Assembly: GCF_001402915.1 (NCBI RefSeq)
Contig: NZ_CP012945.1
Location: forward strand, 558,001-622,000
From: Devosia sp. A16
GTDB taxonomy: Bacteria > Pseudomonadota > Alphaproteobacteria > Rhizobiales > Devosiaceae
Length of the DNA: 64,000 nt
Direction of reading: 5' to 3'
Shown: positions 54,266 to 62,859 of the stretch, piece by piece
Position numbering within the stretch: position 1 is the first letter of the stretch
How the letters are laid out: the number at the start of each line of letters is the position of its first letter
Made by a program: the position numbers and the translations under genes
Notes under the pieces: model-generated
The model's database searches: none
What the model saw: only the letters and a program-made list of their open reading frames with translations
What the model was told of the DNA's origin: nothing

Positions 54266-54478
54266 ATGGTGAAGATGATGAGCTTTTACCCCTCTGATGA
54301 ATATGACAGCTCGGAGCTCGAGCGCGAACGCGCATCTGGGGCGAAGTGGCACCTCAAGCGGTGGTTCGGTCGCAGTCGCCAGGATGATGACGACGACGAT
54401 CCCCCGCCAGTGCCGGCTGGGGCCCGCAGGCCCCTGCCCCCGCTGCCACTTGCTGGCGCCGCCGCTGAGGCGGCCTGA
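54266..54478 (+). CDS. Small acidic-proline-rich hypothetical protein
   Basis: A 70-residue protein starts at ATG with GGAGG nine bases upstream. The middle has a six-residue aspartate run (RQDDDDDDPPPVP) followed by Pro/Arg and Ala. It looks disordered, with no family. It may be cotranscribed with hsp20 and ends before a terminator hairpin. Confidence 0.5.
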   Translation: MVKMMSFYPSDEYDSSELERERASGAKWHLKRWFGRSRQDDDDDDPPPVPAGARRPLPPLPLAGAAAEAA

Positions 54479-54484
54479 TCACCG

Positions 54485-54513
54485 GAAGGGCGGGCGGTTT
54501 CCGTCCGCCCTTT
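54485..54513 (+). terminator. Intrinsic terminator
   Basis: GAAGGGCGGGCGG and CCGCCCTTTCC form a GC stem with a TTTCCGT loop, then TCC. It ends the hsp20/54266 transcript. Confidence 0.65.
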
Positions 54514-54602
54514 CCTCGCGGCTTCGCCGCGTCGCTCTTTCGACAGCCCCTCAGTAGCCGGAGTTGGTGGGAGCCGGCGTGACGCCGGCATGCCCGCAAA
54601 AC

Positions 54603-55514
54603 TCACAGGTCGCAGACGTAAATCCCTATCGTGGTGTCAGCGGGGTGCGGCTGGAACTTGCCCGTTACGCCGTATCGGGCAATGGCGACCGTATTGCTCC
54701 AGCGCGGTGTCGCCGGTTCGAAAACCAGCGCCGGACGGTCGGACAGGAAGACCTGGTGGTCCAGCACCCACTGCAATTGGGCGCGGACAAGGGCTGGCTC
54801 GAGCAGCGGATTGCGCGCCGTGACCGCCGCGACGCCAAGTTCGGGGGCCTGGCGGCAGTCTTGCCAGGCTTGACGGAACACGGCGGCGAGGGCGGCGGAG
54901 GTTTCCCCGATTTTTGCCCGGTCGTAGATCACGGCGCTCGAATAGCTGTCGAGGCCGTGGTCGGCGAAATAGAGGAACTCGATGTCGGAGCTGTCGTGGC
55001 CCCGCATCGGCATGGCGAACTTGAGCGTGGCGTCAAAGCAGGTTGCGGCGAGAACTTCGTGGTTCGCCACCATGCGGTCGCGCTCCTCGGGCGTCACCGT
55101 CACGAAATCGTAGTGCAGGTCCGCGAGCCCGTTGAGGGCGAGCAGTGCGGGCAGCAGGCGGGCCGAGGTATCGCCTTGCGGGCCGCAGAGCCTCGCGCCG
55201 CCGAGGTCGCTGAGCGCGAGGGGAGGCACGCTGTGATGGTAGCCGAGCGCGCAGGGTGAGCGGGCATAGATGGGGAGCAGGCAACGGATGGATGTGTCGC
55301 CATTGGTCATGGCGTGCTGAATGACGGACGTGACGTCGCCGAAGCCGATGTCGGCGCCACCTTCCACGATCGCCCGTGTCACCTGGGAAGAGCTGAAGCC
55401 TTCGATGAAATCCATCTCGATGCCCGCGTCTGCCAGAAGCCCGGCATCGGCGGCGTAGAGGAACGGAGCGTTCTGGCCCTGGTAGTAGTGGTTGAGCTTG
55501 AAGCGCAGCCGCAT
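54603..55514 (-). CDS. NMT1/THI5-like substrate-binding-fold protein without signal peptide
   Basis: This 303-residue protein has the periplasmic-binding type II fold of SsuA/NMT1/THI5 proteins: LNHYYQGQNAPFLYAADAGLLADAGIEMDF, IVEGGADIGFGDVTSV. It starts three bases after the cyanuric acid hydrolase stop and has no signal peptide or lipobox, unlike normal ABC receptors. It may act in the cytoplasm or the enzyme may use it as a partner. The ligand is unknown. Confidence 0.75.
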   Translation of the reverse strand: MRLRFKLNHYYQGQNAPFLYAADAGLLADAGIEMDFIEGFSSSQVTRAIVEGGADIGFGDVTSVIQHAMTNGDTSIRCLLPIYARSPCALGYHHSVPPLALSDLGGARLCGPQGDTSARLLPALLALNGLADLHYDFVTVTPEERDRMVANHEVLAATCFDATLKFAMPMRGHDSSDIEFLYFADHGLDSYSSAVIYDRAKIGETSAALAAVFRQAWQDCRQAPELGVAAVTARNPLLEPALVRAQLQWVLDHQVFLSDRPALVFEPATPRWSNTVAIARYGVTGKFQPHPADTTIGIYVCDL

Positions 55515-55517
55515 GGA

Positions 55518-56636
55518 TCAGCCGACTTCGACGACGGCGGCCACCGTGCCGCCACCGGCGGGGCCCTGGTGCGTCGCCGAACCGGATATCCAGACGAGGT
55601 TGTCCTGGAGGATCGAGGCAAACATGCCGCCGATCGCCGCCTTCTTCTGGTTCATGTATTCGGGGCTCTCGATGATCTGCCGGCGCCCGCGCATCTTGCC
55701 GTCGACCGGCCCGCTGAACTTCGCATAGACGGCGACGACCTTGGCGGTTTGCTCGGGGGTCAGCGAGCCCTCCCCGACCGCGAGCCCGGCGCGGCGCAAC
55801 GCCCGGCGCAAGGCGTCGGCGTCGAGCCCATCGGTCATCGCAGCGTGCCCGACGCGCAGCCGGCCACCAGCTCCGGCGGTGTTGCCGAGCACCACGAACT
55901 GGGTCTGCGGCGCGCCGCCGGCGAATTCCCACTCGTTGGCCGAGACCGCAACCTTGCCCGACCAGAGATCGAGGCGAGTGCCGATCTCATCGGCCAGCGG
56001 CATGGGCAGGCCGTCGGCGGCAACGGCGACCGCAAGGCCAGCCGAGCCGCTGGCCTTGCGAAACAGGACGCGCGGCTCGAGCTCGGGGATGACCTGCCCG
56101 GCGGCGCGGGCATCGGCGAAATCCTGTTTGGTGGGATAGTAGGCCTTGCCGACCACATATTCGATCTCGGCGGTGGCCATTCCGGCCCCGGTGGCGGCTT
56201 CGCGCAGCGCGGCGGCATTGGCTTCGAGCAGCTGCGTGGTGGCCATCCATTCGGGCCGGATGACGGCGGACCGGGCGACGCCGACGGCGAGGCGGCCGCT
56301 ACCATCGGTTGCAGGGGCAGCGCTCGAGCGGACATAAAGCACGATATGCGGGGTGAGGATGCCGATGCCGCCGGTGGTAAAGACCATCGGGATCTGGTCG
56401 ATGACGCCGGCGGGGCGCGTGCCGTTGTCGAGCAGGAAGCGGCGGATGGCGCGATCGGCGTCGACGCGGCTGGTCTCGTCGGGGCCCCAGCCCTCGGTCT
56501 TTCCGGTGACAGCTATGACGTCGTCGGGCTTCAGCCGCCCTTCGCCGAGGAGGCGCTGCAGGCCGCTGGTATCGGACGTGTTGTCGAGGGTGACCCGAAA
56601 GGCGTCGATGCTGGGGACCAGGCCGTCTACCGTCAT
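55518..56636 (-). CDS. Cyanuric acid amidohydrolase / barbiturase family enzyme
   Basis: This 372-residue enzyme of the AtzD/TrzD/barbiturase family opens a cyclic imide ring. It has three pseudo-repeats with lysines in VTGKTEG (K46), VVGKAYY (K164) and VYAKFSGPV (K306), and the C-terminal SGSATHQGPAGGGTVA with the third-repeat serine. The length fits the family. Whether the substrate is cyanuric acid, barbiturate or another imide cannot be told. A GTATAC operator lies 66 bases upstream of its start. Confidence 0.85.
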   Translation of the reverse strand: MTVDGLVPSIDAFRVTLDNTSDTSGLQRLLGEGRLKPDDVIAVTGKTEGWGPDETSRVDADRAIRRFLLDNGTRPAGVIDQIPMVFTTGGIGILTPHIVLYVRSSAAPATDGSGRLAVGVARSAVIRPEWMATTQLLEANAAALREAATGAGMATAEIEYVVGKAYYPTKQDFADARAAGQVIPELEPRVLFRKASGSAGLAVAVAADGLPMPLADEIGTRLDLWSGKVAVSANEWEFAGGAPQTQFVVLGNTAGAGGRLRVGHAAMTDGLDADALRRALRRAGLAVGEGSLTPEQTAKVVAVYAKFSGPVDGKMRGRRQIIESPEYMNQKKAAIGGMFASILQDNLVWISGSATHQGPAGGGTVAAVVEVG

Positions 56637-56701
56637 GCTTCTGCTCTCGAGTGTCGTCGATGTGTATCGGTACGACGGCGCTCGTGCCATCGCTTGCGCG
56701 A

Positions 56702-56719
56702 TGATTGTATACATAATCA
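56702..56719. promoter_or_regulatory. Candidate GntR/FCD operator
   Basis: TGATTGTATACATAATCA contains the perfect palindrome TGTATACA. FadR-subfamily GntR regulators often bind such TTGTATAC-type sites. It is in the gap between the GntR gene and the amidohydrolase gene. Confidence 0.5.
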
Positions 56720-56834
56720 CGTACATTGGAATGCAAAAACTGCGCGACCCGTGCACCTATTTTCCGTGCACGTCGCGCGCCAACGCAAGGGGCCCCGTCG
56801 CGACGGGGCCGCTGCAGGCGCGGATGGCAGCGGC

Positions 56835-57548
56835 TCAGCGCTGGCTGCGGAGGATCTCGGACAGGCGGCGGTGCGGCGCCGCGCTCTCGGAGACATCGAT
56901 GCCGGAGAGCAGATCGACCAAGTGGCTGGTCATCAGTTCGGAGGCATCGAGCTCGCTGTTCTTGGCGATGGCATCGACGAGCGCGTGGTGGGCGTGGCTT
57001 TCGCAGAAGGCGTCGGCGCGCTTGGAATAGAGCGAGATGATCAGGGTCGAGCGCGAGCAGAGCGAGCGGATGATTTCGGTGAGGATCGTCTGTCCGGCGA
57101 TCTCGGCGATACCTTCGTGGAAACGGGCGGAGAGCATGATGGCGTCGCCCTGCCGGCCGTCGTGGATGGCCTTGTGCTCCTCGTCGAGATGCTTGCGCAG
57201 CACCTTGACGTCGGCCGGTTTGGCGATGGCGGCGGCCATGGCCGCGACCTTCGGCTCGATGATGGCACGGGCCTCGAACACCTCGCGCGCCTCGCGCTTG
57301 GTGGGCTTGGCGACAAAGGCACCGCGATTGGGTTCGAGCTGGACCAGACGATCATGCGCAAGCGCCTGGAGGGCGGCGCGCACCAGCGTGCGGCTGACCG
57401 AATAGACCTCGCCGAGCTCGTCTTCGGGCAGCTTGGTGCCCGGCGCGATGGCGTGCGCGAGGATCGCAGCCTTCAGGTCGTCGTAGATTTGAGTCCAGCG
57501 GGCACTGGTAACGGTCGCGGAGGCGCGGTCTTCGTTTGTTTTCAGCAT
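56835..57548 (-). CDS. GntR family regulator (FadR/FCD subfamily)
   Basis: A 237-residue regulator has a winged HTH (about 17-80, LPEDELGEVYSVSRTLVRAALQALAHDRLV). An FCD effector domain (about 90-225) has the metal-type His residues in ARFHEGIAEIAGQ and FCESHAHHALVDAI. It lies between the catabolic genes and is the likely repressor of the cluster. Probable ligand: a pathway metabolite. Confidence 0.9.
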   Translation of the reverse strand: MLKTNEDRASATVTSARWTQIYDDLKAAILAHAIAPGTKLPEDELGEVYSVSRTLVRAALQALAHDRLVQLEPNRGAFVAKPTKREAREVFEARAIIEPKVAAMAAAIAKPADVKVLRKHLDEEHKAIHDGRQGDAIMLSARFHEGIAEIAGQTILTEIIRSLCSRSTLIISLYSKRADAFCESHAHHALVDAIAKNSELDASELMTSHLVDLLSGIDVSESAAPHRRLSEILRSQR

Positions 57549-57627
57549 ACTGATCCCCTCCGCGCTACATAGGTTGCCTGCAACGGTCGCGCAAGATTGG
57601 ATTCATTTCGCTAGCCTTCCGCACACA

Positions 57628-59091
57628 TTAATCGTGCACCGGGAAGGTTGGCGGAAAAATCTCGGTGGTTGGGCGGCGCAGGTAGTCGCGCTCGGAATAG
57701 CCGGCCTGCATGGCAGCGTAGTAGCTCGCGAGCCGCTCACGCATGCCTCGCGCGTCGACCCCCGGCAGCACGCGATCCTCCATCACGGTGCGGCCGTTGA
57801 CGATCACCGTGGTGATGTCGGCCCCGGTGCAGTTCATGTGCAGCGTGCGGATCGGATCCTCGACCATGCCGACGCGAGGGTCGGTGAGGTCGACGATGAT
57901 CAGGTCGGCCCTGGCGCCCACCGCGATGCGGCCGAGATCGTCGCGGCCGAGGGCTTGGGCGCCTCCCAGCGTCGCGGCACGGTAGATGTCGGCGGCGCTG
58001 CCGGCATCGGTGCGCCCTTCGATGACCTTGGGCATGTGCACGCCGATGTCGATGTTGCGGATCATGTCGGGTGGGAAGGAGTCGGTGCCAAGCGCGAACT
58101 TCACTCCGGCGGCGCGGTATTTGGGGAAGCTCTCGAGCGCCGTGCCATAGCGGAACGAGGTCATCGGGCAATGGATGACGGTAGCGCCGCTCCTGGCCAG
58201 CAGTTCCAGCTCGCCGTTGCCGGGGTTGGGGTTGCGGCTATGGAGGTCGAGATAGACGGCGTGCGGGATAAGGAGATCGGGGCCGAGCAGACCAGTTTCG
58301 TCGAGCAGCTGCAGCGGCGTCTTGCCGTACCACTCGCGCAAGAGGCGCAGTTCCCTGAGGCCTTGCAGGCAGTGGAGGCGGACTTTTACGCCGAGGCGCC
58401 TTGCCGCCTCGCCGGTGCGGCGCATCAGTTCGGGCCGCATGGTTTCGATGCGGGCGGGGAGGAGGACGCCGCGGATCAGGCCGTCATGGGCACCGTCAAA
58501 GTCTTGGATGAAGCGGATGGCGTCGTCGAGGCCGGCTTCGCCCAGCGCTTCGTTCCAGAGTACGTCGCGGCTGCCGTCGGCACGGACGACGTTGACCCCG
58601 GCACGATAGCTGGGACCGGCGTAGAGGCGGAGGCCGAGGCGAGCGGCGATACCGGCCGCGCCGGCCCACTCGTCGTAGGTTTCGCACCACTCGTTGTGCA
58701 TCTCGCCGCCGATGGGCATGGCAGTGGTGACGCCGTTGCGTATCAGCTGGGTAAAGGCGAACTCGTGCCGGAAATCGCGATCCTCGGGCGCAAAGAAATC
58801 GCGCCGGCGGTTGCGGAAGTAATCCTCCGACCAGTCGAGGCCGGTCGCGGTGTCGGAGCCGTGCCAGCTGTCGATCAGGGCATGGTCGATATCGGCCAGT
58901 GCATCGAGATCGATGAAGCCCGGGCTGAGGATGGCTTCGCCCGCATCGATCACCCGGTCGGGCGTGCCGGAAAACGCCTTGCCAACGAAGACGATGCGAT
59001 CGCCCTCGTAGGCGACTTCGCCGTTGCGGATGATGGCGTGGTCGCCGTGCTCGTAGGCGACGACGAAGCGGGCGCGGACCAGGGTAATCAT
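57628..59091 (-). CDS. Amidohydrolase-superfamily protein lacking the HxH motif
   Basis: This 487-residue barrel with a flanking sandwich is of the chlorohydrolase/TrzA/AtzC type. It has RLHCLQG, LIPHAVYLD and LGTDSFPPDM, but the usual PGFIDxHxH after strand 1 reads PGFIDLDALADIDHA (D63 and L65). It may bind metal differently or lack hydrolase activity. It overlaps the amidohydrolase upstream by ATGA. Confidence 0.85.
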   Translation of the reverse strand: MITLVRARFVVAYEHGDHAIIRNGEVAYEGDRIVFVGKAFSGTPDRVIDAGEAILSPGFIDLDALADIDHALIDSWHGSDTATGLDWSEDYFRNRRRDFFAPEDRDFRHEFAFTQLIRNGVTTAMPIGGEMHNEWCETYDEWAGAAGIAARLGLRLYAGPSYRAGVNVVRADGSRDVLWNEALGEAGLDDAIRFIQDFDGAHDGLIRGVLLPARIETMRPELMRRTGEAARRLGVKVRLHCLQGLRELRLLREWYGKTPLQLLDETGLLGPDLLIPHAVYLDLHSRNPNPGNGELELLARSGATVIHCPMTSFRYGTALESFPKYRAAGVKFALGTDSFPPDMIRNIDIGVHMPKVIEGRTDAGSAADIYRAATLGGAQALGRDDLGRIAVGARADLIIVDLTDPRVGMVEDPIRTLHMNCTGADITTVIVNGRTVMEDRVLPGVDARGMRERLASYYAAMQAGYSERDYLRRPTTEIFPPTFPVHD

Positions 59092-60563
59092 TCGGCGGTC
59101 GCCGGCGGCAACGGCAGGTCGATGGGGGCGTCGAAAGTGCGCTGGATCATCCCCCAACCGGGGCCGGTGAGGTGTTTTTCGAGCCCGCCACGCTTCACGA
59201 CCGCCCAGGATTGCGCCTCGGCTTCGGCGAGAACGGCGTCAACGTCGACGGTGAGGACGCGCTTGTCTTCCATCAGCAGCTTGCCGTCGACGATCACCGT
59301 GTCGACATCCTGCCCAACCGCCTGCAGGATCAACCGGTGGATGACCATCCAGTTGGGGACGAGGTGGGCCTTGCGGAGGTTGACGATAGTGACATCGGCC
59401 TTCTTGCCCGCTTCGAGCGAGCCGACTTCGTCCTGCATGCCGAGCGCCCTGGCGGCATCGACGGTGATCATCTCGAACAGTTTGCCGGGCGGCAGGAGAT
59501 AGGCGTCCTGGTTGCGCCAGCGGTGGGCGAGTTGGGCGAGCTTGGCGGCCTGCAGCAGGTCGAAGGTGGCCCACGGGGCCGCGCCGTCGGTGGTGATGGC
59601 AACGTTGACGCCACGCTGCATCATCTCGATCACCGGGGCACGACCGCCAGGCGAATGGGTCATGCTGGTGCCGGTCTCGGCGAGGATGTCGACCTCGTCG
59701 AGGCTCAGACCGATGCAGTGCTGCAGGTGGACGTTGGGCCCGAGGATGGCGGTCTCGGGGTCCTGCCAGGCCATGCGGACATGGCCGGCGAAGGCATCGG
59801 AATGGATGCGGGTGTTGTACTTTGCCGCCAGTTCCTTGACGCGACGGCCCTGCATGCGGTCCTCGGCGGTCGAACGGGTGGCGCGATCGGGCGTCGTCGG
59901 GTTCGATGGATCGATCGAGGGCATGATGGTGAAGGGCGTTACGAAGGCCTTGATACGCCCGTCATGCGTGTCGTTGACGGTCTGGATCACGGCCTCGACC
60001 CCGGCCATCAGTTCATCGAAGCTCACCGCGTGGCGGGTCGGCTTGCCGTCGACCCAGCGCGTGGTCGGGTGTGGCCAGGGGAGGCCCGCAGGGCCCGCGC
60101 AGACGATGTCGCGGAGGCCTACATCGGCGTACCCCTTGGTCTGGTTGATGGCGAAGGTGGGGTCGTCGCTGCGCGGGGCGGAGCCGACGACGCTCACCGA
60201 CGTGGTGACGCCCATCTGTAGCCGGTTGACGGCAGAGATATAGCCGTCGGCGAGCCAGAACTCGGGCGTCGTGTAGTGGAAGTACATCGGCGTGACGATG
60301 CGCATCCAGACCGATGGCGTATCGGCGCCCAGCGTCTTGACGATCGAATGGCCGGCGTGGCCGTGCGCATCGACCAGGCCGGGGATCACCGCCTTGCCGG
60401 CGCAGTCGATCTGCTTGTGGTTGGGGTGTTTCGGCAGCAGGTCGGCAGTTGTGCCGACGGCTGCGATGCGGTCGCCGGTGATCGCCACCGCGCCATCCTC
60501 GATGATGGCGCGCTCGGCGTTCATGGTCACCACGGTGCCGTGGACGAGCAGCAGGTCAGTCAT
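59088..60563 (-). CDS. Amidohydrolase-superfamily enzyme (TrzA/AtzA/SsnA-like)
   Basis: This 491-residue metalloenzyme retains HxH (H67, H69 in PGLVDAHGHAGHS), RIHSDAFAG, LQHCIGLS, and TTDGAAPW with the catalytic Asp. Such enzymes hydrolyse C-N or C-Cl bonds of heterocycles and guanidines. It is the upstream partner of the HxH-less paralogue. Confidence 0.88.
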   Translation of the reverse strand: MTDLLLVHGTVVTMNAERAIIEDGAVAITGDRIAAVGTTADLLPKHPNHKQIDCAGKAVIPGLVDAHGHAGHSIVKTLGADTPSVWMRIVTPMYFHYTTPEFWLADGYISAVNRLQMGVTTSVSVVGSAPRSDDPTFAINQTKGYADVGLRDIVCAGPAGLPWPHPTTRWVDGKPTRHAVSFDELMAGVEAVIQTVNDTHDGRIKAFVTPFTIMPSIDPSNPTTPDRATRSTAEDRMQGRRVKELAAKYNTRIHSDAFAGHVRMAWQDPETAILGPNVHLQHCIGLSLDEVDILAETGTSMTHSPGGRAPVIEMMQRGVNVAITTDGAAPWATFDLLQAAKLAQLAHRWRNQDAYLLPPGKLFEMITVDAARALGMQDEVGSLEAGKKADVTIVNLRKAHLVPNWMVIHRLILQAVGQDVDTVIVDGKLLMEDKRVLTVDVDAVLAEAEAQSWAVVKRGGLEKHLTGPGWGMIQRTFDAPIDLPLPPATAE

Positions 60564-60576
60564 TTCGTGCTCCGGA

Positions 60577-61653
60577 TCAGGCGGCGAGCTTGCGCAGCGG
60601 CAGGTTGAGATCTTCGCAGATGCCGCGCAGGTGGTCGCGACTATGGAGGATGTCGGCGACGGCATCGTCGAAGGTGAAGTCGCGCACACCTTCGGTCATG
60701 GGCGGCACTTCGCCCGAGGCGACGCGCTTTTCGTAGTCGTGGATCATGGCGACGAAGTCGGCATATTCCTCGACGCTGACGTCCGGGTGCGCGGCGAGGA
60801 AGGCGGGCTCAGCCAGTTCGAGCGTGTTGAACCGCACGAGTCTCGGACCGTTTTCGAACGGCTCGGAGTTCTCGATGGTAATGTTGAGTTCGGGCTGCAC
60901 GCCGGCCAGGATTTTCAGAATCGCGGCGAAATCGACGATGCCCTTGCCGCACGGCCGCCAGGCCATACCAACATTGCGGCCCACGAAGATGGCGCCTGAG
61001 TCCTTGAAGTGGGTCTGACGGGTGTAGGGGGCGACGCGCCTCGCCACCCAGACCGGATGCTCGAGCCGCTGCAGGCCGTTACTGGTGTCGTAGACGATCC
61101 CGAAGGCGTCCGGGCCACAGACTTCGACGAGGCGCACCACTTCAAAGCTGGTGATCTCTTCATGCGTCTCGATATTGATGTGGATGCCCAGATCGAGCGC
61201 GATCGGCTTGAGCTTTTTCAGCAGCTTCGCGATGGCATCGAGCTGGTCGGCCCAGTCCACGTCGGTACGGAACCGGTCGGTGCCGAAGCGCCCCGGATAG
61301 TCCTTGTGATTGGCGGTGCCGACCCAGAGCTCGCGGCAGTCGATCGCGGCGCAGGCCTCCATCATGCGGCGGAAGCCGAGCAGCGTGTCGCCGTCGCCGA
61401 TCGCCCGCATCTCGGGCGTCTCCGGCAAGGCGTAGGGGTTCACCTTGCCCAGGCCCATCTCGATGTACATGCCGAGCTCGTCGGCGCGCTGGCGGATGGC
61501 GCGCAGCACGCCGGGGTCGAGCGTCGGTGCGACGTCGAGCACGGTGCGGTAGAACAGACCGTCCATGCCCAGTTGCCTGCCATGATCGAGGCTCGCGACA
61601 CCGCCACGCTTCTTCGCTTCGGGAATTTTGCGCCCGTCTATGCCTAGCCGCAT
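60577..61653 (-). CDS. Sugar-phosphate isomerase/epimerase family (TIM barrel)
   Basis: This 358-residue AP-endonuclease-2-like TIM barrel has metal ligands visible as INIETHEEI, IVYDTSNG, THFKDSG and ITIENSEPF. Relatives include hydroxypyruvate isomerases and inosose dehydratases. Here it could process a hydrolysis product. It lies 13 bases upstream of the amidohydrolase gene in the operon. Confidence 0.8.
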   Translation of the reverse strand: MRLGIDGRKIPEAKKRGGVASLDHGRQLGMDGLFYRTVLDVAPTLDPGVLRAIRQRADELGMYIEMGLGKVNPYALPETPEMRAIGDGDTLLGFRRMMEACAAIDCRELWVGTANHKDYPGRFGTDRFRTDVDWADQLDAIAKLLKKLKPIALDLGIHINIETHEEITSFEVVRLVEVCGPDAFGIVYDTSNGLQRLEHPVWVARRVAPYTRQTHFKDSGAIFVGRNVGMAWRPCGKGIVDFAAILKILAGVQPELNITIENSEPFENGPRLVRFNTLELAEPAFLAAHPDVSVEEYADFVAMIHDYEKRVASGEVPPMTEGVRDFTFDDAVADILHSRDHLRGICEDLNLPLRKLAA

Positions 61654-61662
61654 GGTTAGCCC

Positions 61663-62859
61663 TCAGTCGAGCCGCACGATTTCGCGCGGGGTGTTGGTGA
61701 TCCACTTCGCGCCGGTCGCGGTGACCAGCGCCATGTCGCCGACGCAGATGTGGCCGAGGCCGGGGATGGTGAAGTTGGGGTGGATTTCGAAGATCTGGTT
61801 CTCGGCGATGAGCGGTAGCGAGCCATCCTTGCTGCGGTCGCGCTCCGGATTCACCGCCTGCACGTAGCTGGGGTCCGAGTAGTTGATGCCGAGCGAGTGG
61901 CAGGACTGGAAGCGGAACGGGTCGGTGGCGCGGGTGAAAGGGCAGAAGGCGTCGATATCGGCTTCGAGCCTATCGACGAGGTTCTGCATCGGGGCGCCGG
62001 GGACGAGGGTGGCGAGTGCGCGATCCTGCATCTCGATCATGCGATCCCAGGCGCTCTGCATTGCGGGCGAGATGCCGCCGCGCACGCCGGTGCGCAGACA
62101 CTGGCCGAAATGGCCCTCATAGGTGACGGTGGCGCCAAGCTGCACGCGGTCCTTCGGACCGATCGCCGGGTTGAGCTCGAAGAGCTCGAAATAGGTGGTG
62201 GGCGGCTCCTCGCCGGTGGCGAGCCAGATGCTGGCGGAGTCCGCGCCGAGTTTGCGCCCGGCGAGTTCGGCTTCGATCATCAGGTCGGACGGGGTGGTGC
62301 TGGGAAGGCGCGCCAGTTCCATGACCCGCTCGACCATGGCAACGGAGATGTCGGCGGCGTGCTGGTGCATTCGCACTTCGTCGTCGAAGCGCACGAGGCG
62401 CAGCGCATCGAGCGCATCGCCGAGGAACACCTGCTCCTTGACGTACCCATCGAGGGCGGCGCGCAGCGGAGCCGGCATGTAGGGGGTACCGGAAACGCCA
62501 ATCTTGCCGCCGGCGACGCCGAATTCGCCGAGGGCCACACCGAGCAGCTTTTCGAGCGAAGCGTTGGGACCGTAGGCGCGGGCATCGGCGAAGAAGCCGC
62601 AGCGCTGGTTGAAGACACGGGTGTTGTTCGGCCCTGCCGAGAGGATGATCCCCCTGCCCTGCCTGGGCAACAGCAGGATGGTGCCGGCGCGCGCGGCCCA
62701 GCCCGCGAGGTACTGCAGCACGCCGCCACCCGGCTTGGGGTGCGAGTAGACCATCAGCACCTCGACCCCGGCATCGGCCATGATGGCGCGAGCCTTGCCG
62801 ATGCGTTCGGTAAGGCGATCGTCGGAGATGCGATCGAGGGTGGCAAGCAGAGTGGTCAT
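61663..62859 (-). CDS. M24-family creatinase/aminopeptidase-P-like protein
   Basis: A 398-residue pita-bread-fold protein has an N-terminal creatinase domain (about 15-150) and a C-terminal domain with SCHSLGINY and EIHPNFTIPGLGHI. The two metal-binding aspartates of true aminopeptidases are replaced (LGATVTYEGHFGQCLRTG), as in creatinase, which needs no metal. It may hydrolyse a small C-N compound. It shares a base with the permease stop upstream (TGATG). Confidence 0.82.
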   Translation of the reverse strand: MTTLLATLDRISDDRLTERIGKARAIMADAGVEVLMVYSHPKPGGGVLQYLAGWAARAGTILLLPRQGRGIILSAGPNNTRVFNQRCGFFADARAYGPNASLEKLLGVALGEFGVAGGKIGVSGTPYMPAPLRAALDGYVKEQVFLGDALDALRLVRFDDEVRMHQHAADISVAMVERVMELARLPSTTPSDLMIEAELAGRKLGADSASIWLATGEEPPTTYFELFELNPAIGPKDRVQLGATVTYEGHFGQCLRTGVRGGISPAMQSAWDRMIEMQDRALATLVPGAPMQNLVDRLEADIDAFCPFTRATDPFRFQSCHSLGINYSDPSYVQAVNPERDRSKDGSLPLIAENQIFEIHPNFTIPGLGHICVGDMALVTATGAKWITNTPREIVRLD

